A program made the translations under genes and the position numbers. This document shows positions 8,064 through 15,066 of a stretch of 39,553 nt of DNA, one piece after another. The stretch covers positions 1 to 39,553 of the forward strand of contig OMIG01000107.1 in the NCBI GenBank assembly GCA_900299035.1, in the 5' to 3' direction. This DNA comes from Pseudomonadota bacterium (GTDB lineage Bacteria > Bdellovibrionota_C > UBA2361 > OMII01). Positions within the stretch are counted from its first letter, which is position 1. The number at the start of each line of letters is the position of its first letter. Below the pieces are notes generated by a model. That model saw only the letters and a list, made by a program, of their open reading frames with translations. It ran no database searches and was not told where the DNA came from.

Positions 8064-8071
8064 ACGGGGTC

Positions 8072-8488
8072 ATGAGCAACAGTGAAGACAACGAGGCAAA
8101 GAAGACTGTCAACGTGGTAGACCGGCGCCGTTTCGACTCGTCGGGCTCGGAGCGCCAAGAGTCCCCAGAGAGCAAGCCTGAGGAGCAGCCACAGGCCGCC
8201 TCTGATGCGGGCTTTAAGTTGGAATCGGGACCTGGCGAGGAGGAGGTTGCGTTCGGCTCATTTATCATGTCGCTCGCTACGCAGGTCCTCGTGCAGATGG
8301 GTGAGATGCCGTCTCCCAAGGGGATGAGCATACCAGTAGACCTCGCCGCTGCGCGCCAGACGATCGACATCATCGCTATGCTACAGCGCCGTACCCGCGG
8401 CAATCTCTCGGCTGAAGAGTCTCACTTCCTTGAAGAGGTGTTGCACTCGCTTCGCAGCTCGTTCGTAGTTAAGTCGAAAAAGCCTTAA
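8072..8488 (+). CDS. DUF1844-domain protein
   Basis: A 138-residue protein. The first 60 residues are polar and Ser/Glu/Pro-rich and look disordered. The rest matches DUF1844: FGSFIMSLATQVLVQMGEMPSP, then DLAAARQTIDIIAMLQRRTRGNLSAEESHFLEEVLHSLR. The domain is small and helical, occurs in several diderm phyla, and has no established biochemical role. I chose ATG 8072 over in-frame upstream codons because the domain is intact and an extended -10 promoter ends 8 nt before it. Confidence 0.85.
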   Translation: MSNSEDNEAKKTVNVVDRRRFDSSGSERQESPESKPEEQPQAASDAGFKLESGPGEEEVAFGSFIMSLATQVLVQMGEMPSPKGMSIPVDLAAARQTIDIIAMLQRRTRGNLSAEESHFLEEVLHSLRSSFVVKSKKP

Positions 8489-8790
8489 TCGCTTCGCAGC
8501 TCTCGTAGCGAGCTGTTCCGCGTCTCGCACAAGCTAATTTTGCCTGCTCTCCCACTGCCTGCACGGGCAAGTTCTGCCTCCTTTTTGACACCCGCCCCCA
8601 AGAAACTGACACCGCTGTCGCTTTCCAGGACACGTCTGCCTGACCGGATTCGCTAACCTGCTGAATTCGCGGGGCGCATCCTTTTTTGAGCTTCCTGCAT
8701 CGTGGGGGTTGGCGCGTGGCAAGGTTTTCGCATGGGAGAGGTCGATGCTGCCGAATGTGGAGGCCGCTGTAACGGACTAAGAGAGGTTTT
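8489..8790. other. Intergenic region upstream of the ECF sigma gene
   Basis: A 302-nt gap with no supported gene. It contains one hairpin just after the DUF1844 gene (8497-8502 pairing with 8510-8515, 7-nt loop) with no T-tract, and a TTGACA-like box at 8585-8590 without a convincing -10. The Shine-Dalgarno of the ECF gene (AGAGAGG) lies at its end. Confidence 0.5.
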
Positions 8791-9420
8791 ATGCAGATTA
8801 GGAAGAAGTCGGATCTGGATCTGATACAGGACTTTCGCAAGGGCGATCAGCAAGCCTTTGAGGAGCTTCTGTCACGCTACAGCAATAAGGTGTTCAGCCT
8901 CGCTTCGCGCCTGACTCGCAACAACGAGGACGCAGAAGAGGTGCTGCAAGATGTCTTTATCACGGTGCACCGCAAGATAGCGGGCTTTGAGGGCAAGTCG
9001 TCGTTCTCAAGCTGGCTGTACCGCGTCACCGTCAATGCCGCTTTCATGAAGCTGCGCAAGCGACGCCAGGATCCAGCGATTCCGCTCGAGGATGTTGCGC
9101 AGAGCTCCGGCCCGATTGCGGCACTCAGGAGCCCTGAGACTGCGTTCGTTGATTCCCAGACGATTCGCCATGAGATGCTAGAGGCCCTTGAGTCGGCGAT
9201 CAAAAAGCTTCCGGACGACTACCGCCCGGTGTTTGTCCTGCGCGATGTCGATGGCCTTACGAGCCGTGAGGTAGGAAGAATCCTCAATCTCACGGTCCCC
9301 GCGGTTAAGTCTCGATTACACCGCAGCCGCCTGATGTTGCGTCGCCGCTTGAGCCGGTTCTTCGAGGAGCCGGGCACTCGTCGCCAGGCCGTAGATTTCG
9401 TTGCTGGCACAGGCAAGTAA
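8791..9420 (+). CDS. ECF (RpoE-like) RNA polymerase sigma factor
   Basis: A 209-residue extracytoplasmic-function sigma-70 factor. Region 2 covers about residues 12-82: FEELLSRYSNKVFSLASRL, then DAEEVLQDVFITVHRKI and FSSWLYRVTVNAAF. A short linker leads to region 4 at about 135-195: LESAIKKLPDDYRPVFVLRDVDGLTSREVGRIL, then VPAVKSRLHRSRLMLR. It directs core RNA polymerase to alternative promoters. AGAGAGG lies 5 nt before ATG 8791. The gene is closed off by a strong terminator, and no anti-sigma (zf-HC2 or membrane) gene adjoins it, which is unusual for RpoE-type factors; its control must be encoded elsewhere or rest on its own expression. Confidence 0.93.
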   Translation: MQIRKKSDLDLIQDFRKGDQQAFEELLSRYSNKVFSLASRLTRNNEDAEEVLQDVFITVHRKIAGFEGKSSFSSWLYRVTVNAAFMKLRKRRQDPAIPLEDVAQSSGPIAALRSPETAFVDSQTIRHEMLEALESAIKKLPDDYRPVFVLRDVDGLTSREVGRILNLTVPAVKSRLHRSRLMLRRRLSRFFEEPGTRRQAVDFVAGTGK

Positions 9421-9439
9421 GCCTTACAAATAGAAAGTC

Positions 9440-9491
9440 GGGCACGGCTATCTGGCGCAAGTCGCCGATAGTTGTGCCCGCCCTCTTTTTT
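9440..9491 (+). terminator. Rho-independent terminator after the ECF sigma gene
   Basis: A long stem pairs GGGCACGGCTATC (from 9440) with GATAGTTGTGCCC (ending 9479), with an inner GGCG/CGCC continuation and a small loop. It is followed by a T-rich tract (9485-9491). It sits 19 nt after the stop codon. Confidence 0.85.
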
Positions 9492-9521
9492 CTAGGCGGC
9501 GGGGCGGTGTAGGCTACCCCC

Positions 9522-10403
9522 ATGCCGATGCCCACTCGCGTCACAGCACCACTCGGAGCGCTCATAGGCGCGGCTATCTTCCTCGCTTGCAGCCCGGTGG
9601 AGGCGCCGGTGCCCCCGATACCGGCGACTCCCGAGCTCGCTCTTCAAGGCCAAGTGATTGTGAACGGCCTTGGGGCTTGTGGCCACTGTCACTCGCTTGC
9701 TGGGGAACCAGGCGCGCCTCTCTCCGGAGGCCGCAAGTTACGAGACGAGTTCGGGGATATCGACGCGCCGAACATCACGCTCGCCAAAACTGGCCTCGGC
9801 TCTTGGAGTGAGGGAGACCTCATCAGAGTCTTCCGCGCGTACGTGAAGCCAGACGGTTCAGAGGTTGCCCCGAGTTTCCACTCGGGTGTTGAGTGGATGT
9901 CTGACGTAGACCTCGGAGCTGTAATGACCTACGTGCGCACTCTGCCGCCTGTGGAGAGCGAGATTCAGCCTAGGAGTATCACGTGGCTCGACCGAAACAC
10001 GGTTGGGTTCTTTGATTCGAAGTCAGAGGTCCGCGGCTTTGTTCCGCAGATTCCAAGGGCTTTCAGGGTGGAGTATGGCCAGTACCTCGTGGATCACGTT
10101 GCACACTGTGGAAGCTGCCACTCGGTGCCTGAGGGGATCATCTCGTCGTCTCGTTACATGGCGGGCGGAGAGGATGTCTGGTTTGATGGTGAGGGGAAGG
10201 TTGCGCCGAACATCACAGCGAGCCCGGAATCTAGGCTCGCTGGCTGGAGCGAGAGTGACTATCGGACCTTCTTCGCCTCCGGGCGCACCCCCGATGGCCG
10301 GCAGATTGACGAGCGTTTCTGTCCGTTGAAGTTCTACCGCCGCGCCCCTGCTGATGAGCTTGAGGCGATGATCGCCTACCTTCGCACTATCCCGGCTCCG
10401 TAG
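9522..10403 (+). CDS. Di-haem c-type cytochrome (probable lipoprotein)
   Basis: A 293-residue exported protein with two CxxCH haem-c sites, CGHCH and CGSCH, in two similar halves. Each half continues with an APNIT loop (possible distal ligand region), a W-S-E-x-D motif, and an MTYVRTLPP or IAYLRTIPAP end. This is the layout of paired cytochrome c domains in periplasmic electron carriers or dehydrogenase subunits. The N-terminus has a hydrophobic segment ending FLAC, a weak lipobox, so it may be lipid-anchored. A TAGGCT -10-like hexamer (9510-9515) is 6 nt before ATG with no Shine-Dalgarno, hinting at a leaderless mRNA. tsaD starts 10 nt after the stop. The electron-transfer partner is not apparent. 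Confidence 0.88.
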   Translation: MPMPTRVTAPLGALIGAAIFLACSPVEAPVPPIPATPELALQGQVIVNGLGACGHCHSLAGEPGAPLSGGRKLRDEFGDIDAPNITLAKTGLGSWSEGDLIRVFRAYVKPDGSEVAPSFHSGVEWMSDVDLGAVMTYVRTLPPVESEIQPRSITWLDRNTVGFFDSKSEVRGFVPQIPRAFRVEYGQYLVDHVAHCGSCHSVPEGIISSSRYMAGGEDVWFDGEGKVAPNITASPESRLAGWSESDYRTFFASGRTPDGRQIDERFCPLKFYRRAPADELEAMIAYLRTIPAP

Positions 10404-10413
10404 GCGAAAAAGC

Positions 10414-11436
10414 ATGAGAGTTCTAGGAATCGAGTCAAGTTGTGACGAGACCGGCCTCGCGGTGCTCGATGTCGAGAGAAGCGGAGAGGCGCGCATCGTA
10501 GCCGAGAGCCTCGCCTCGCAGGTTGCTCTGCATGAGAAGTACGGTGGAGTAGTGCCGGAGCTGGCCTCTCGTGAGCACATGAGAAGCCTGCCGCTCCTGC
10601 TCGATGAAGTGCTGCAGAAGGGCGGGGTGTCCCTCAAGGATATTGAAGCGATTGGCGTCACGTGCGGCCCGGGCCTCAAGGGCTGTCTGCTTATCGGAGT
10701 GACTTTCGCGCAGGGGCTCTCCGCAGCTCACAAGGTCCCGCTCTTTCCGGTCAACCACATCGAAGGGCATATCCTATCGGGGGAATTGCACTCGCCTGGC
10801 CTCAAGCCTCCGTACCTCACGCTGGTGGTGTCGGGCGGGCACACCGAGATAGTGCTCGTTGAGGGGCTCGGCCGCTACACCTGCCTGTGCCGAACGCGAG
10901 ACGATGCTGCGGGAGAGGCCTTTGACAAGTCGGCTAACCTGCTCGGACTAAACTACCCTGGCGGCGCGCGGCTGGCAGCCGCGGCCGACACGGTAGCAGG
11001 GCGCCGCTCGCGATTCTCTCTGCCGAGGGTAGGGCGCGAGATGGATGACTTTAGCTTCTCGGGGCTTAAGACTGCGGTGCTGCTCCTCATCAGAAAAAAT
11101 CAGGAGGCTCTCGCGGCTGACCCGACCGCACTGCCGGAGATCTGCTGGACGATCCAAGATGCGATCGTTGACGCGCTCGTAGTAAAGGTAGAGCGGGAGG
11201 TGAAGAAGCGAAAGCTTCCGCTCGTAGTCTGTGGCGGGGTCTCCGCAAACACCGAGCTTCGGCGCAGGCTACAGGAGCGATGCCCGGAAGTGCACGTCCC
11301 GCCGCTTCGGCACTGTGTCGACAATGGCGCAATGATCGCATACGTCGCGGGGCGCTACTTGAGCGCAGGGGCTTCAGCCGGACGGCTGGACATTCACAGC
11401 CGATGGCCTGTCGAGACTCTGGGGGTCTGCGCATGA
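10414..11436 (+). CDS. tsaD: tRNA N6-adenosine threonylcarbamoyltransferase TsaD
   Basis: A 340-residue Kae1/TsaD protein of normal length. It transfers the threonylcarbamoyl group to A37 of ANN-decoding tRNAs (t6A) in the cytoplasm, together with TsaB and TsaE. Visible motifs are IESSCDETG at the start, YGGVVPELASREH, the metal-binding NHIEGH (H115, H119), VVSGGHTE, FDKSANLLGL, FSFSGLKTAV, the Gly-rich CGGVSANTELR and the late HCVDNGAMIA acidic site. Its stop overlaps the start of rsmA (ATGA), implying translational coupling. It follows the cytochrome gene by 10 nt. Confidence 0.97.
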   Translation: MRVLGIESSCDETGLAVLDVERSGEARIVAESLASQVALHEKYGGVVPELASREHMRSLPLLLDEVLQKGGVSLKDIEAIGVTCGPGLKGCLLIGVTFAQGLSAAHKVPLFPVNHIEGHILSGELHSPGLKPPYLTLVVSGGHTEIVLVEGLGRYTCLCRTRDDAAGEAFDKSANLLGLNYPGGARLAAAADTVAGRRSRFSLPRVGREMDDFSFSGLKTAVLLLIRKNQEALAADPTALPEICWTIQDAIVDALVVKVEREVKKRKLPLVVCGGVSANTELRRRLQERCPEVHVPPLRHCVDNGAMIAYVAGRYLSAGASAGRLDIHSRWPVETLGVCA

Positions 11437-12257
11437 GGCACGGCAACCGGCCCAAGAGGCAGAAAGACACCCTCAGGGACCTGCGAGTTCGGCCCACGAA
11501 GGAGCGGGGGCAGAACTTTCTGATTCGTCCAGACGTGCCTGAGGCGATCGCCCAGTTCGGAGAGCTGAAGCCTGGAAGGCACGTCGTTGAGATCGGGCCG
11601 GGCACTGGAGCCCTTACAGCCTTCCTGGCTCCGCTTGCTGGCTCGCTTACGCTGATTGAGCTTGAGCCGAGCTTCTGTCCGCACCTTCAGCAGGCATTTC
11701 CTGCGGCGAAGATCATCAACCAAGATGTGCGCACGGTCGACTTCTCTTCAATCGGCAGCAACCTGTGCGTGTACGGAAATATTCCGTACGTGTTCTCGAC
11801 AGACATCGTGTTTCAACTCATAAAGAACCGCGCGAGCATCGACCAGGTCGTGCTAATGACGCAGCGAGAATTCGCCGAGCGCCTCGCGGCCGAGCCGGGG
11901 GGGCGAGACTACGGCAGCATATCGGTCGCGGTTCAGCTCTTCGCCGACATCGACCTGGGTATGGTCGTGCCCGGGACAGCTTTTCATCCGCCGACCGAGG
12001 TGGAGTCGCAGGTGCTCAGGATGCGGCTCCTTCCGAAACCGCGCGTGGAGGTCGGAGAGCCGCAGCACTTCGAGCGAGTGGTCCGTAGTGCGTTTGCCCA
12101 ACGCCGCAAGAAGCTCATTAACAGCATCGTGTCGCGCGGAATTTGGAGCAAGGAAGTCGCGCTCGAGGCCCTGAACCGTGCCGGAATCTCCCCGGACGTG
12201 AGAGCGGAGCAGCTCTCGATTGAGCAGTTTGCGGCCCTCGCGCGGGAGCTGCCCTAA
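11433..12257 (+). CDS. rsmA: 16S rRNA (adenine(1518/1519)-N6)-dimethyltransferase RsmA/KsgA
   Basis: A 274-residue rRNA adenine dimethylase that methylates two adjacent adenines in helix 45 of 16S rRNA as a late 30S-assembly check. The SAM-binding motif I is VVEIGPGTGALT (about 51-62) and the catalytic motif is N-I-P-Y (116-119). GQNFL near the start and RSAFAQRRKKLINSI near the end are typical. I placed the start at ATG 11433, overlapping the tsaD stop by 4 nt; a more upstream in-frame start would run inside tsaD without homology. The first 20 residues are Arg/Lys-rich. Confidence 0.95.
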   Translation: MRHGNRPKRQKDTLRDLRVRPTKERGQNFLIRPDVPEAIAQFGELKPGRHVVEIGPGTGALTAFLAPLAGSLTLIELEPSFCPHLQQAFPAAKIINQDVRTVDFSSIGSNLCVYGNIPYVFSTDIVFQLIKNRASIDQVVLMTQREFAERLAAEPGGRDYGSISVAVQLFADIDLGMVVPGTAFHPPTEVESQVLRMRLLPKPRVEVGEPQHFERVVRSAFAQRRKKLINSIVSRGIWSKEVALEALNRAGISPDVRAEQLSIEQFAALARELP

Positions 12258-12558
12258 CCAGCACGCAGCCTACGGCTCGTCTACAACGCAGTCTCCAACA
12301 CGCGCCCATCGCATCCTAGAAACCGACCTCGCTTCTAACCCCCCGAATCAACAGCGCTCCCTCTCGGCGCATTCTCAGAGACCGCGCCGCCCACGGACCG
12401 CGAAGTCTCTGAGAGTTCGTGGAAGCGGAGTTGACGAACCGGGAAGCTGACGGGTGTCATCCAATGCGGAACTGCCCCTTTCTCACTAGCTGGTAGACGA
12501 CCGCAAGACCGGGGCGTTGACTGCATCACTGGAACGAGCGTAGCGAAGGGAATAGCAC
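12258..12558. other. Intergenic region with palindromic repeat
   Basis: A 301-nt gap without a supported gene. It contains one copy of the TCTCTGAGA repeat family as an imperfect inverted pair (listed separately). The probable Shine-Dalgarno AAGGGAA of the gene at 12559 lies at its end. No convincing promoter was seen. Confidence 0.5.
12372..12415. repeat. Palindromic intergenic repeat, copy A
   Basis: An imperfect inverted pair: TTCTCAGAGACCGCG (12372-12386) against CGCGAAGTCTCTGAGAG (12399-12415), loop about 12 nt. The same core occurs at 14976-15035, 19847-19873 and 20003-20050. Confidence 0.65.
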
Positions 12559-13011
12559 ATGACCACTACAGAGCAAGATAAGAACCCGTCCGTGCAAACT
12601 CAAACCGAGGCTTCCGCGGGCGCCGAAGGAGACTGGATTATGAAGGCAAGTCCAGGCTCGTTCTGGAAGTTCTTTCTCGGAACGAATTTCTTCAAGCGAT
12701 GCCAGCTCGATTTTGTTGAGAAGAAAGGGGACACCATTACCGTTGCTGTGCGGAGCGGCAAACGCTGCTGCTTTCGTATCGGTGAATTCTCAGTAAAGTA
12801 CATGCGGACGAATCAGGGAATTCGAGACTTCATGTTCAAGAGCACTTCGGGACCTACCCAGAAAGTCGTATTTCGTGAAACGATCTTGCAAATGCCAGAG
12901 GAATGGTGGGACGAGCTTGAGTCAAAACTTGGCGTATCTGAGAGTGCTATCTCAAGGGTTTTTCACAAGGTGCGCGAAACTGCAGAAGACATTGCAGACA
13001 CGCTTTCTTGA
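12559..13011 (+). CDS. Hypothetical protein, no recognised family
   Basis: A 150-residue soluble-looking protein without signal peptide or membrane segment. The first 25 residues are polar and probably disordered. The remainder mixes aromatic and basic residues (FWKFFLGTNFFKRCQLDF, then KGDTITVAVRSGKRCCFRIGEF, consistent with beta strands) and ends in an amphipathic helical stretch (ESAISRVFHKVRETAEDIADTL). AAGGGAA at 12545-12551 supports ATG 12559. Its base composition is visibly more A/T-rich than rsmA. It opens an orphan block bounded by the repeat family. I do not recognise it. Confidence 0.65.
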   Translation: MTTTEQDKNPSVQTQTEASAGAEGDWIMKASPGSFWKFFLGTNFFKRCQLDFVEKKGDTITVAVRSGKRCCFRIGEFSVKYMRTNQGIRDFMFKSTSGPTQKVVFRETILQMPEEWWDELESKLGVSESAISRVFHKVRETAEDIADTLS

Positions 13012-13326
13012 GGCGTTCGAGCGCCAGTGCTTCGAGTTGCCTAAGAGTTCGCGCCGGGTGTAACGACTGAGACAAGCGGTGTCAGCAGATGCCGCTCCCG
13101 ATCTTCTTGAGGTGCTCCACCTCGACCCTTCAGCCCTGTGAACGGGAGGCGATATCTGGGGTTTTAGTCGATACGCGATCCTTTGAGATCGATTTGGTAA
13201 CTACGTCCAGGCCTGGTGCCTCACCTGTCGTTCATTCGACCATACCCTTAACGGACCGAGAAAAAAGTGTCGGCGCGAATGGGAATCAGACCCGGCGCCA
13301 CTAGCGACTGACTGAAGGACTAGTCC
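13012..13326. other. Intergenic region, no gene seen
   Basis: A 315-nt gap. Only a GGCGC/GCGCC hairpin (13272-13276 with 13295-13299) and the AAGGA ribosome site of the next gene are visible. No convincing promoter was identified. Confidence 0.45.
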
Positions 13327-14352
13327 ATGTTGCAGGTATTTGTGGTTTTGTGTGCAGCTCGCGCTGCTAAAGAGCAAGGTGTAACCAGGCTTTTTGTGAG
13401 CGTGGCTTTGAGCGTGGCCGCGATGCTCGTTCCTCTGTCGTCGGCTTCCGCTGCTCCATCGTCTTTCGGCGGGGGAGCAAATGCTGGAGGCTACCACATG
13501 GACAAAAACGACTGCCCTCCCGAAACGATGCAGCCTCCTCGAAACTGCGAAGATGTCCGTCGAATGGCGTACTCGAATGCCCTCCGAAGAGGGTACATGA
13601 ACAACAACGGGAACGGCATACCTGACGTCATGGAGCGGGCGTACCTGGTCGATTGGAACGACTGCTCGACCGCCAATGCGCACATGGCGTGTATGTTCAA
13701 TGACCGCTGCACGGAGCAGCATGGAACCCTTATGGGTCTCCGCTCAGCAGCTGCGTGGCACGCCACCACGCTGTACAGAGGCAATGACGGCCGAGAGTTT
13801 GAGTGTGATTTTACTCCAGGTAGCTCTGGGATCTTCATCCGCAACAGGCCCGACGCCAGGGTGGGCCCGGCTTTTCCCGATGCGGGTGAGTCCATTGACC
13901 CGCAGTACGCAAAAGATGGCTGCGAGACGAACGGGGCCTCCTACTCAGCGCTTAATCCAGGTGGCATGTTTGGAGCAGGGGGCATAAGTGCGATGCAGGG
14001 CGCTATGCTGGCCGCTATCAGCAAGCTGCTCAAGGGAGGACAGAATCCTGCCATCGGGCAGCCACCATCAATCGGACAGCAACCGGGCAACGGTAATGGC
14101 CCGCAGCCAGGCACCGGGCAGCCCCCAGTAAATCCTGGCATTCGGCCAACGCCAACACCGACCCCTCAACCTGTGCCGACGCTGACTACAGAACCAAAGA
14201 ATGAGGGCAAAAGCCTGTCGACGGAGATCTCTGACGCGGCTATCGTCTCTCGCGAATCAGCCAGCTCAGAATTCGGAAGCGCAACGAGCGCCGAGGTTTC
14301 AGATGGCCGCTCGACAGCAGCGTGGGAAGATAAACGGGCCGGCATGTTTTGA
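13327..14352 (+). CDS. Secreted hypothetical protein with Pro/Gly/Gln-rich linker
   Basis: A 341-residue protein. A rather long signal region (a cytoplasmic lead of about 20 residues, then LFVSVALSVAAMLVPLSSASAA) predicts export, cleaved near ASA-A. The mature N-terminal domain (about 45-230) has several Cys that could form disulphides (NDCPPE, RNCEDV, NDCST, MACMFNDRCTE, FECDF, DGCET) and a GYMNNNGNGIPDVMERAY stretch that resembles a Ca-binding-like Asn/Asp loop. A low-complexity Pro/Gly/Gln/Thr linker follows (about 240-285), then a Ser/Ala/Glu-rich tail. No known domain is recognised. GAAGGA precedes ATG 13327. The gene at 14392 starts 39 nt later, and both encode Cys-containing exported proteins, so they may act together. 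Confidence 0.7.
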   Translation: MLQVFVVLCAARAAKEQGVTRLFVSVALSVAAMLVPLSSASAAPSSFGGGANAGGYHMDKNDCPPETMQPPRNCEDVRRMAYSNALRRGYMNNNGNGIPDVMERAYLVDWNDCSTANAHMACMFNDRCTEQHGTLMGLRSAAAWHATTLYRGNDGREFECDFTPGSSGIFIRNRPDARVGPAFPDAGESIDPQYAKDGCETNGASYSALNPGGMFGAGGISAMQGAMLAAISKLLKGGQNPAIGQPPSIGQQPGNGNGPQPGTGQPPVNPGIRPTPTPTPQPVPTLTTEPKNEGKSLSTEISDAAIVSRESASSEFGSATSAEVSDGRSTAAWEDKRAGMF

Positions 14353-14391
14353 TCTTTGGGCAGTCGACGGAACCAAGAGAGAGGGGAAGAT

Positions 14392-14859
14392 ATGAGAGCA
14401 GCAACGCGATCAAGTGAAATGTGGCGAGTAGTCGTCGCCTTTGTCTCGGTTCTGCTGCTTGCCGCTCATCACGCTGAAGCTCAGAAACCTGTTGATACTG
14501 TCGAGGAAAGCAAAGTCGCAGTAGTCCAGGCTTTTTGCGCGGGAGATGGGAAGATAGCGAAGTGCGTTGGTTTGTCAGGAAGTGACTGTCAGGCAGCGAT
14601 GCGCCCGTTCGTTGACACCTGCTATGAGAAGAAAGATGACCTAAAAGCTAGTCAAAATCCGCACGCGGCTTTTAGCACCTGCTTCTGGGTCGAGTTCAGC
14701 AAAAAGTACGGCCAGAGCGTGCAGTACACGGATGAGTGCTTCCCTTCCAGCAAGGATGCCCCGGCAGCGCGACCTATTCCGCGCCATCTTGAAAAAAAGA
14801 TGGAGATTCTCAACCCTGAGGGCGCGCAGCGCAGCAACGTAGGAGAGCTAGGCTACTGA
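14392..14859 (+). CDS. Secreted Cys-containing hypothetical protein
   Basis: A 155-residue exported protein. The signal peptide is WRVVVAFVSVLLLAAHHAEA, followed by a mature part with six Cys (AFCAGD, AKCVGL, SDCQAA, DTCYEK, STCFWV, DECFP), which suggests three disulphides in a small periplasmic or extracellular domain. ATG 14392 is preferred over an earlier in-frame codon because GAGAGGGGAAG lies just upstream and the signal peptide begins there. It follows the other exported orphan gene closely, and a 60-bp perfect palindrome lies downstream and may end its transcript. Family unknown. Confidence 0.7.
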   Translation: MRAATRSSEMWRVVVAFVSVLLLAAHHAEAQKPVDTVEESKVAVVQAFCAGDGKIAKCVGLSGSDCQAAMRPFVDTCYEKKDDLKASQNPHAAFSTCFWVEFSKKYGQSVQYTDECFPSSKDAPAARPIPRHLEKKMEILNPEGAQRSNVGELGY

Positions 14860-14906
14860 CGCAGTGGTCGCCTGCACGCAGCTCGGGCGCAGCGCAGCGC
14901 ATGCGT

Positions 14907-14932
14907 TTAACGCAGTGCAGAAGCTGCGTTAA
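14907..14932. repeat. Short inverted repeat, TTAACGCAG type
   Basis: TTAACGCAG (14907-14915) and its exact reverse complement (14924-14932) enclose an 8-nt loop. Related TTTAACGCAG or TTCAACGCAG sequences recur at 19733-19750 and 19887-19909, again beside the TCTCTGAGA repeats. Confidence 0.55.
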
Positions 14933-14975
14933 TCCGGCCGCGCCCCGTAACCCCCAAAAACCACTCGCCCCAATT

Positions 14976-15035
14976 CCCGCAAACTCTCAGAGAACTCGCG
15001 GTCCCGCGACCGCGAGTTCTCTGAGAGTTTGCGGG
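14976..15035. repeat. 60-bp perfect palindrome, repeat copy B (possible bidirectional terminator)
   Basis: The two 28-nt arms (14976-15003 and 15008-15035) are exact reverse complements around a 4-nt CCGC loop, and contain the TCTCAGAGA/TCTCTGAGA core. It lies between the converging genes 14392-14859 and glpD, where such a hairpin could stop transcription from both sides, although there is no T-tract. Confidence 0.8.
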
Positions 15036-15066
15036 TGCGCTGGTGCTAAAGGGCGTGGCGCGGAGG

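Noticed and set aside
11280-11432. Extended rsmA start inside tsaD.
   Set aside because: It would overlap tsaD by over 150 nt with no conserved residues; the ATGA overlap start is typical.
13272-13299. Minus-strand terminator (GGCGC/GCGCC hairpin with T-run).
   Set aside because: No minus-strand gene ends there, and the stem is only 5 bp with a gap before the T-run.
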